64,000 bases of DNA from Albugo candida (taxonomy: Eukaryota > Oomycota > Peronosporomycetes > Albuginales > Albuginaceae), in the NCBI GenBank assembly GCA_905220665.1, contig CAJNAR010000156.1, forward strand, positions 310,001 to 374,000, read 5' to 3'. The notes beneath the pieces were generated by a model, which was given only the letters and a program-made list of their open reading frames with translations, was not told the DNA's origin and did not search any database. The position numbers and the translations under genes were made by a program. Shown in pieces: positions 56,270 to 64,000 of the stretch; the first letter of the stretch is position 1; every line of letters starts with the position of its first letter.

Positions 56270-57070
56270 TATACAAATCCATCGAATTACCGGAGGCACT
56301 TCAGAGCGTATAAAGTCTTATTGGGAAACGGCAATGAAAGAAGGAATTTAACCTTCAAAGAACAACCAAGTATGGAAAATGTTAGTGACACCATCAAATG
56401 CAAATTAGCTACATACAAAATGGGCGTATAAGACGGAACCTGACGGGAATGGGGTTTGGAATGAACTTGACGTAACAGGAGCTATCAGAGTATGATTTGG
56501 ATGCCACCAAGGATCTTTCACTTTGTTTGAAGAGAAGCCTTTATTGTTTGAAGCAGGCTGAAAGGCTATGACACCAGCTGCTACATATAAAACTCACCAA
56601 CAAAGGACGTATCTAATGCATGACGGGCACATGCTTGTGTTTCAACTCAGACATTGATGGGACTTTTCTTGTTGGTACCTATGTGGATGATCTCTTGGGT
56701 ACTGGTACCGGTAATGGGCGGGAAGACGTTTTTTTTCCACAAGTGGGGTGTCTTAAACTGATAGACCTTGGACTTGCCGACAAAATTTCTTGGAATGTGT
56801 GCTCACTATGATTCCACGTCCGGGTACAGAATTGATCAACAGCGGTGTATTATTGAACTACTAATCGAGAATGGTCTCGATAAAGCTAACTCCGTGCAAG
56901 GTCCAATGGGAGGGGATTTTTTGTCTGATGATCAATTTGAAGGAGATGTATTAGTTAAAGGCAGCGGGTCCTGGTACACCTGAGCAGCCGACAATCAAGA
57001 ATTTTCAGTCGCTGCTTGCGAGTTTACTTTGGATTGCTCGCTGGACCCGACCGGATATATCTTTGCAGTA

Positions 57071-57103
57071 CAGTAGCCTACAAAAGTATATGTTATTTTT
57101 CCA
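57071..57103 (+). repeat. Left terminal inverted repeat of the mariner element
   Basis: Starts CAGTAGCCTACAAAAG and runs into TTATTTTTC. Preceded by TA. Matches the reverse complement of 58336-58368. Confidence 0.92.
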
Positions 57104-58335
57104 AATCCACACCACAAAAAATAAGATAAGAGGACTATCCAGCCATATTACTTTATGTTTCCGACATCAAACCATTTTTGAATAATGAAGACACGTTTAA
57201 GCACTGAGAAAAAAGCTACCATTGTCGGATTGCATCAGGCAGGCTTGAAACAGCGGGAAATCACTGCCTAAACAGGGTTCACCCAGTCAACCATTTCGAC
57301 AGTGCTATATAACTGGCGTAAAAAGGGTACGGTGGAGGGTACTATGACCGCAGGTCTATTGGGCGCACTGTGATGTAGAACCGGCGGGCGCCACTAGCAG
57401 AAATCGCGAACATGCGAATACTTTGGCATCTCCAGCCACAATCCGTAGCGACCTCCATGAAATGGGCTTCAAGAGCCGCATTGCCGCCAAGAAGCCTTTT
57501 TTGACGGATAAACACAAGGTTGAGAGACTGGCGTTTGCTCGGAAATAAAAAAATTGGACAGTAGAGGACTAGAAGAAGGTCATTTGGACCGACTAGTCCA
57601 CCTTTGAGATTGGCAAGAATTCTCGTCAAATTGTTGTGTGGCGTCGCGTTGATGAGAAGTTCAATTTTGAGTTGTTGGCGCCAACAGTTAGGAGTGGACG
57701 GTTCTCGGTGATAATCTGGGATGCTTTTGCTGGTGAGAGGATTCTACAGATGGTCATCATGCCACCCCGACATCGCATTGCTACCGACTTTGCAATCTAT
57801 GACTCTGTCCTTGGACCATGGATGGACGACCAGGATGACGTAAAAGACCTAATTCCTATGAGGGATGGTGTGCCAGTCCACCGTAGTAGTGCAGCAAATG
57901 ATGACGTGATAAGAGGTCGCTTGCAAAGCTAGAATGACCTGCCCAAAGTCCTGATCTCAACCTCATCAAAAATCTGTGGAAGAATCTGAAAGATGCCGTC
58001 CAGAACCGCGACAGGCCAAAAAACGTCGAAGAAATGCCTACCATACTTGGTGAGAAATACCACAAGGTATCCCTCTAGATGCTTTGATGCCTAGTAGAGT
58101 CAATGCCAAGGCAAATCGCTGCTATTCTTGCTGCCAAAGGGTGGAGCAACTCACTGGTAAACCCTCCCCAATGGCACGCACATTTTCGACGAGCAATGCA
58201 AGTCCTGAATATAAATACTATCGTAGCGACTTCTAATAGACTTCATTATCAGCCTTGGGCGTTTTTTTTAGAATTGTTGTGGCTCTTTGATCATCATAAA
58301 ATTGATTCTTTAAAGCGATAATTCAACCGTCAAAT

Positions 58336-58368
58336 GAAAAATAACGTATACGTTTTTGTAGGCTACTG
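58336..58368 (-). repeat. Right terminal inverted repeat of the mariner element
   Basis: Ends TTTTTGTAGGCTACTG, followed by TA. Reverse complement of the left end with small differences. Confidence 0.92.
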
Positions 58369-58942
58369 TACATGATCATTCTCGGCGTGCACATGCACCA
58401 AATTTTGGCGATTTAAAATTGGCGAAAAGGATTGTGCGATACTTGGCTCGAAGTGCTAATCTAAAGTTAGCCATGTACTGTAACGATGGACCGAATCTAC
58501 CACTTCACATCGAGTGTATTACTGATGCTGCCATCGCTGGAGATGAGCGAGACAATGTTCTTGGGATGGCATTGCAAAAAGCAAACGGCAGTGGCGTTGT
58601 CGACCACTAAGTCTGAATGTGTGGCTTCGTCGCTCGGTGCCAAAGAGCTTCTTGGTTTCAAAGAATTGGCGGCAGAGCGTGGAATCCAAGTTGCGCTTTC
58701 TATGACTATTAAAATAGACAGGCAAGCTGCTATCAAGCAAGTTGTGAATGAAGCGAGTTCCAAGCATGCGGATGTGCGTCTGAAGTTTATTGTTGATTAC
58801 TACCGTAAATGTACTATTCAGCCTAACTACGTGACCACGCACGATATGCAAGCTGACATTCTGAGGAAGCCAATTCCAGCGCCTCTACTACAGGCTTTGC
58901 ATACTTCTGTTGGTCTCTAGTAGACACAAGCCCCGGGAAGAG

Positions 58943-59159
58943 TGTCAGAAGATGATATCTGATCGAGTGGGTTGTTGCCAGGTCTCTGGCCTCCTCGGTA
59001 CCATTTCTGACAGGATTTGATGATTTAAGTCCAGCAGGCGATAGAAGAGGCAGTACGGTGTGAAATGATGCAGGTGTTAAAGCAGGTTTCTAGTAGGTAC
59101 GACTGTAATATTGGTAACATACTCACTCTACAAAAAACTTCTTTGACGAACTTCCTAGC
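58943..59159 (+). repeat. Putative LTR between copia pol (left) and gag (right)
   Basis: Lies directly after the pol stop and a purine-rich stretch (CCCCGGGAAGAG), starts TGTCAGAAG and is followed by TGGTATCAAAG at 59160, which resembles the common TGGTATCAGAGC primer-binding site. No second copy is in the window, and the right end lacks a clean CA, so the limits are tentative. Confidence 0.45.
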
Positions 59160-59182
59160 TGGTATCAAAGGTTATGATATCA

Positions 59183-60650
59183 ATGGCGGGTAAGAAAGTG
59201 TTCAAAGACGCTTCACCAGACTACGCATAATCGCGTACACGAAAGAAACGCAGATGGGCTCTCGCGAAAGAAGTGCCACTGAGGAGTCTTGGACGCTCGC
59301 GAAATGGGGTATGACAATTATGGAATCTGTAGCAGGCATTGACGTTACTACAGAGATTGCAAAGATTTCTTCTAGGCTAGACTCTAGTTTGTCAAGGATT
59401 TCATTACACTGTTTATCTGGTTTTTTAACTACCTTCCTTATCTTATTATGAGCCCCTGACCGTGTGAATATCACTTAAGTCTAACTTCAAACCTAGGGAG
59501 GCAGATATTTTCCAAGCTTATTGCTTAGGTGGGCTCAAACCGCTGCCCACACTGCCGGGGATCGAACTCACGACCTCCGGCAGGAGGTCCGTGCGCTCAA
59601 GTGCTTAACCAAATGAGCTGGGTACGGACCCTAGGCTAGACTCTAGGGAATGTGATCGTCAGGGGTCTAGTCATTTTGGTGCTGATGGCCGTGTGGAGCC
59701 ATCTTATAGTTTGAACGGAGGTGGATTTGGATCGATGCGGCAGGTACCACGGCCTGAAGCGAAAGTGGACTTTGGTATTGGTGGGATTACCTCAAGTTTC
59801 TTTCCTCTGCGTAGTGGAGTACATGGTCCTGCTGCTCGCGCGTGGCAAGAAAAGTTTCAAGGGCAGTACTAGCAGAAGCTCGAATATGAGCGCAACAGCA
59901 TGCAGCACCAAGTCCAGTATGAGTTGCACCAAGGGGCAGAGAAGCTCCGAGAAGAGCTCCAGCGCCAAAAGGATGTGCATATGCGCTTACAAGAACAGCT
60001 AAATTTCCGTGCTAGTGATAAACCCATGGAGTATCGTGTGGTGGGCGAACAGGACCCGAACTATGTCAAGATCCCTGATTCGAGTGAAGGCAAGATACGC
60101 ATCGATCCTTTTGATGGATCTGAAGTATACAAGGGGATGGAGCTGGATTTGTGCAATGAGTTCATCTACTGCTGGTAAAGATTGACTAAGCTGAGCGAGC
60201 GTGCGGATTGCGCTGGTCGCAGGAGTATAAGGTGTCTCGATTTTGAGAATTTCTTTGCGGTAAATCTGCGAGATAATCTAATCAGTGTGAATCCCAGCGA
60301 TACAAAGCACGTTTAGCCGCGCGTGGAAATGAACAAATTCTTGGTTGTGATTATAACGTACTCCACTTTTGCATCTGTGATGGAACTGTTGAGCGTAAAA
60401 TATTATTTTGGCTTGGCCAGAGTATGAAGAGTCTTGGCACATCATGACAACATATAAAACGCGTGTTTTCAAGCTAACAAGGAAGAGGAGCTCGACATTT
60501 TTTTTATAAATATAGCGTAAGATTCTCAAGACCCGATTTGCGACGGCTTCCGCATCCGAGCTGACATGATGAAGAAGGCACTTCATGCGCCGACTTTGGA
60601 AGAGTTAAAGACTTATGTCAGTCTGCACCACAATTGAAAGATTTGTCAAG
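59183..60650 (+). pseudogene. Retrotransposon gag-like region, split by a SINE
   Basis: From the ATG at 59183 (MAGKKVFKDASPDYA, then a stop) the frame reappears as ESVAGIDVTTEIAKISSRLDS. It continues beyond the SINE as RECDRQGSSHFGADGRVEPS to SFFPLRSGVHGPAARAWQEK. A coiled-coil rich part (KLEYERNSMQHQVQYELHQGA, EELQRQKDVHMRLQEQL) leads to a copia-gag-like core KIRIDPFDGSEVYKGM. Further decayed gag pieces reach about 60.65 kb (RADMMKKALHAPTLEELKTYV). It probably belongs to the same family as copy D, but that is inference. Confidence 0.6.
59388..59630 (-). mobile_element. tRNA-derived SINE with 16-bp target duplication
   Basis: 243 bp on the minus strand, flanked by identical 16-bp direct repeats CTAGGCTAGACTCTAG (59372-59387 and 59631-59646). 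The 5' head is tRNA-like, with a pol III A-box-like CAGCTCATTTGGTTAAGC and a B box GAGTTCGATCCCC. It does not fold into a proper tRNA (the T stem does not pair), so it is not a functional tRNA gene. The 3' part is unrelated to tRNA and ends CCTTGACAAA. Removing the insert and one repeat rejoins the gag frame exactly. Confidence 0.88.
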
Positions 60651-60859
60651 ACTGGAATGTGCACTTGAGAAACGAAAACACGCACGATGGAGGAGTGTTG
60701 GAAATCGACTGATGTTGAAGTTTGTGCATGTGGAATTTGGCGGAGACTTTATTTTGTTAGTTGATGCGTGTCGTATTTTCTACCAATCAAGGAGCATAAT
60801 CATGCAAGTACTCGGCTTTAGTAAGATTGGCGGACACATTCAACTTTTCGTTAATTCAA
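60651..60859. other. Short unrecognised stretch between gag remnant and second non-LTR element
   Basis: About 200 bp without features. It may hold the 3' end of the non-LTR element. Confidence 0.3.
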
Positions 60860-63800
60860 TCTCATTTTTAGCCAATGGAAACTACCTGCGGTCCGAGGAC
60901 CATCTCTGCGTCGAGCTTGTCTGTCCAACAGGAAGTAGCTCCCCCCATAATTGCGCTTTGTGATCGCACTCGAAAAAGAGATATCGATCGGATTCCATTG
61001 CGCCACACGAAGGCTGCTTGCAGAATATAATGTCGGGTAAATATCCTTTGAGAAACGACAACGAGATCGGACTGGCAGTAACCACAAGACCAGACAAAAC
61101 TGTAGATCTTCGAAGAATCGGCAAGACAAGTTTTCGAAGACGCCGAGATGCAGCCATACATATTTGAACTCGTTCGGAATCCATTGCATCTGGCCGCTCC
61201 CGTCCAACATGCCAAAATTATACAATACCTTTTGCGTACTTGGCATACGAGAAGCAGCATCACAATGTAATTCCTGTTCACAGTGGAACCACATCGATTG
61301 TTTTATGTAGATCTGACGGCGTTGGAGAGCATCAACATCCAAAATTATAATGCCTCAATTGATCTGATTCCACATTTTGCATGTGTTTTTCCACCAAGAA
61401 GATGTACTCTCCCTTCAGATCAGTTTCCCATGTCGATGTGGTGCGATTTTGAATATTTTCTTCGGCTTTTGTGAGCCAAAGAAAGGTTGGATAAGCTGAA
61501 CTTATTGCGTCGACGCAGCTGTCCAATTTGCAGGAATGACTGTCGACTCATCGGATGCGAAATGCTGAAGGAATCAAATGCGTTGTAGCTTCCGTCGTCC
61601 CACCGAAAACGGAACGTAGCCCACCATCTGTCTTCAGGTATGTAAAAAAAAACTCTTCTGACCAGGTGAACGTGTTTCGATTGTTATTTGTGTTTCCGAC
61701 CAAGCACAAATCGATTTAGCATTGACTGCCACCGTCAAGAAGTCTCTGCAGTTATGTCCATGTGCATCGTATAATGTCACAGACGTAATAAGATCATCAC
61801 CTGCGCAAAAAGTAGTTGACCACGGACTGATCGTGCGCGTCGAACCCATACATCAAACTAATCGTAAAAACGCTTGTCGAGAGTTGAAATAACCATCGAA
61901 TTACTTCTGTCTGGCCGAACGGAATGCCAAAATACTTGACCGAATTTACCGGACTCAATATAGTCAAATTAACTACACGAGGACACGGCATGGTCCAATT
62001 GAACGAGAGCAAGGATGACTTACTTAAATTGAGCTTCGCACCAGCTCCATCGCAAGGCCTGAACGAGTTTGAGCTGCGTCAAAATACCATTTGGAGCTTC
62101 GGAGCGCAATGTCGAATCGTCCGCAAAAATATTTCAATTGCGACAGTCGTGCCATTGATCCAACTATCATGTTCTCGATGTACTCGAAATTAATTTCCCA
62201 AAGGTTTGATCGTCATCAGAAATAAATACTGAGAGAGGGTCGCCTTGTTTTACTTCAGGTTGTCGTGTAATGGGCGGTGGGATATTTCTATTGATTATCA
62301 ACTGCGCCTTCGTGTTGGTGTAAAAAAGACGAACCCAGTCGATGAAACCTTTTTTCGACGCCCAATTTTTCCAAAACGCGAAGCATGTGCATCCAATTGA
62401 CTCTATCATAAGCTTTCTCAAAATCGAGAAAAGTCGCATACGCTTCTTCCCCACGATGAGTGGCTGAGTCTTGGATGTCGGCGAGATGTTGAATGTGGTG
62501 ATGCATCGACCGTCCTCGCACAAATGCTTTTGATCTTAATGAATCAGTTTTGACAAAAATCGCTGCAATGGACGCGCTAATGATTTTGTAAGTACTTTCG
62601 CATCGGCGAAAAGCAGTGCGAACGGTCGAAAGTTGCCAGGATTATCTAGTGATCTTTTTTTGTATAACAAGGTGATTGCCGAGTGGCGTTGTCATCGAAG
62701 TAAGATACCTCTTCAGACACTCACCAATCGTGTTTTGGATCAAGCAGACACAAAGGAAGCTGATAATTTATTGATACCTGGAGGGGGACTACTTCGCATG
62801 TGCTTGATAGGTTCCGCCATCTCGATCGTAGTTGAGCGAGTCGAGAAACGGGCTTGCTTTTCTGACGGAAGAGAAACATGAAGCGATTCCATATACTCCT
62901 TTTGATTTGTTTTGCACGGATCAGCTAAGTCGGTCTCAGAGCTATAAAAGAGCCCATAACACCACCCCAATGATCTCTGAATTCACCTTTAATCTCTGTC
63001 GAGTTCGGTGTCTCTGTGCCACGTTTTTTGTCACAGTTTCAATTGGCACTCGACGACAAGAACTGTACGTAGGGGAAAAAATGCTTTGAAGAGTTCTTCA
63101 TATGTTTCACATGATGGTCGAAGGTCTCACCTTGGTTCTTATTGGCATTTTTTGACCGAATTTCTGAATTGTTCGAGACTCGATTCGAATAAATCTCGTG
63201 ATGAATTGGTGTCTTGATTGCGATATTGAGCTGCTAAAGCCTATATAACACGGTGGCTAGACTCAACATACGTCGGCTATCTTGTGAGATCTTTTTATCG
63301 ATTAGTTGATACTGTTTCTTGATTTTCAACTTCTAACTTTCTCACATATTCCCGGGAATCGAAGTTATCCGCAAGTGATCGAGTATCAAATTCGCTTCCA
63401 TTTTGATTGCGTCGACAACTTGAGGATAGTCAAATAGTCGTAATGAACATTTCCAATATCCTCGGCCCGGAGATTAAGTTAGATTTGTAAAAGTTACTTC
63501 TTGTGCCATATGATCTCCAGCATATCGTGAACGGAAATATTGAGATTTGGTAAACCATAAAAAATAGCTCTCAGATGTAATTGAGGCGATTCTTAAGCGG
63601 TAATGGTCCTGTAAATACTTTTTTAGTCGGATTTTGGATTCGCCAAGCGTCTACCACATCCAACTGCGAAAGCCATTCCAAAAACGCTAATCGACTTGGT
63701 TCGTGTCGAATTTATCCACTCGAAGCATCGATAGCTGGATAGGGGTGTGTGCTCAATTGCCAATTACGAGATGCGTTGCGTTCGATTGGAAAGTGTTGGG

Positions 63801-64000
63801 GAGCAAAAATTGATAGAAAATCACTCTTGACCGGTGTATATGCATGTTGAATATACAATTGTGCATCCTAAACCAAATAGCGATTTCGAATGCTTCTTTA
63901 GGTGATTTCTTCAGCTGTTGGATAACCTGGAAAGTCCGAACGAAGAAAAATTATCACACCGCCACTGCGTTTTTGAGCTGGATTGTCGTGGAGTTCGTGA
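60860..64000 (-). mobile_element. Decayed non-LTR (LINE-type) retrotransposon, copy 2, running off the right edge
   Basis: Minus strand, 5' end outside the window. An endonuclease relic near 64.0-63.4 kb (SGGVIIFLRSDFPGYP, LSIFAPQHFPIERN, EWLSQLDVVDAWRIQNPTKKVF) is followed by reverse transcriptase EEAYATFLDFEKAYDRVNW near 62.43 kb, KGFIDWVRLFY, QPEVKQGDPLSVF and the catalytic motif IFADDSTL near 62.12 kb (both Asp present). A C-terminal Cys/His region near 61.1-60.95 kb reads FCKQPSCGAMESDRYLFFECDH. Stops and frameshifts show decay, but this copy is better preserved than copy 1. Confidence 0.85.

Larger units (their letters stand above)
57071..58368 (+). mobile_element. Tc1/mariner DNA transposon, transposase decayed
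   Basis: 1298 bp with terminal inverted repeats of about 31-33 bp: both ends begin CAGTAGCCTACAAAA and continue to TTATTTTTC with a 2-base length difference. It is flanked by TA target duplications (57069-57070, 58369-58370). Inside, on the plus strand from the ATG at 57185, a transposase is recognisable: KTRLSTEKKATIVGLHQAGLKQREI (helix-turn-helix start), IWDAFAGERIL, DGVPVHRSSAA (near the second catalytic Asp) and WPAQSPDLNLI.NLW near 57.94 kb. Stops and frameshifts break it. Confidence 0.93.
56400..58922 (+). mobile_element. Ty1/copia pol fragment (copy D), split by a mariner element
   Basis: Plus strand. Left part: LYCLKQAERLW near 56.54 kb, TFLVGTYVDDLLGTG near 56.66 kb (intact YVDD), FLGMCAHYDSTSGYRIDQQ and LIENGLDKANSVQGPMGGDF, then SLLASLLWIARWTRPDI. 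Right part after 58369: HAHAP-like RRAHAPNFGDLKLAKRIVRYL, CITDAAIAGDERDN, TALSTTKSECVA-like VALSTTKSECVASS, LGAKELLGFKELA, VNEASSKHADVRLKF and DILRKPIPAPLL, the RNase H end of copia pol, stopping at 58918-58920. The fragment has no gag or integrase. Confidence 0.85.

Noticed and set aside
57636..57932. Independent 98-codon gene inside the mariner element
   Set aside because: It is the middle of the broken transposase frame (HRSSAA region), not a separate gene.
59510..59630. A tRNA gene on the minus strand
   Set aside because: A- and B-box-like sequences are present, but the T stem and acceptor stem do not pair, and the segment is the head of an insert bounded by a 16-bp target duplication. 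It is a SINE.

Overview
This is nuclear eukaryotic DNA. Genes are packed tightly, often about 100 bp apart, and most are split by very short GT-AG introns of about 48-70 bp. The gene set (cytosolic and mitochondrial housekeeping genes, a PIH1 dynein-assembly type gene, a heat-shock-type factor, a bZIP factor with a His-Ala basic region) fits a compact stramenopile genome. My best guess is an oomycete of the white-rust (Albugo) type. That assignment is inference from gene style, not from a marker gene.

Positions 1-32 kb are gene-dense and nearly free of repeats. In order they hold: the 3' end of a PLP-homeostasis protein, a PIH1/CS protein, eIF5B, an HSF, RAD50, a first PUS7/TruD pseudouridine synthase, QCR7, DPH4, PheRS alpha, PDK1, eL22, P2, RAB28, a second PUS7/TruD paralogue, ELP3, a double-bZIP factor, an ankyrin-methyltransferase-MYND protein and an LYR protein. 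I rebuilt the spliced models by hand. In each case the exon phases add up to an uninterrupted frame of about the family's usual length. Many genes act in translation: tRNA modification (PUS7 x2, ELP3), tRNA charging (PheRS), diphthamide synthesis (DPH4), initiation (eIF5B) and ribosome structure (eL22, P2). Several pairs are divergent across 100-500 bp and probably share promoters.

From about 32.8 kb to the right edge the window changes sharply to a transposon graveyard. It holds two related Ty1/copia elements on the plus strand (one complete, 37562-42165, with LTRs and a GTGAA target duplication), a third copia on the minus strand (about 45.24-49.8 kb), a minus-strand non-LTR element next to a truncated minus-strand gypsy element (about 50.7-56.3 kb), and a fourth copia interrupted by a Tc1/mariner element (57071-58368). 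Next come a pol-LTR-gag junction, a tRNA-derived SINE inside gag (59388-59630) and a second non-LTR element running off the right edge. Decayed host genes sit among them: a secreted-type reading frame with three stops (35105-36073) and a protein-kinase remnant with an exact 124-bp tandem duplication.

The most interesting observations are these: copia elements whose primer-binding site matches the anticodon loop of initiator tRNA, so that the AUG pairing with the CAU anticodon is also the apparent gag start; a second PUS7 paralogue with Glu at the catalytic Asp position; an ankyrin-methyltransferase with a MYND finger inserted in the catalytic domain; and a protein with two bZIP basic regions whose own upstream region carries a perfect CRE palindrome.
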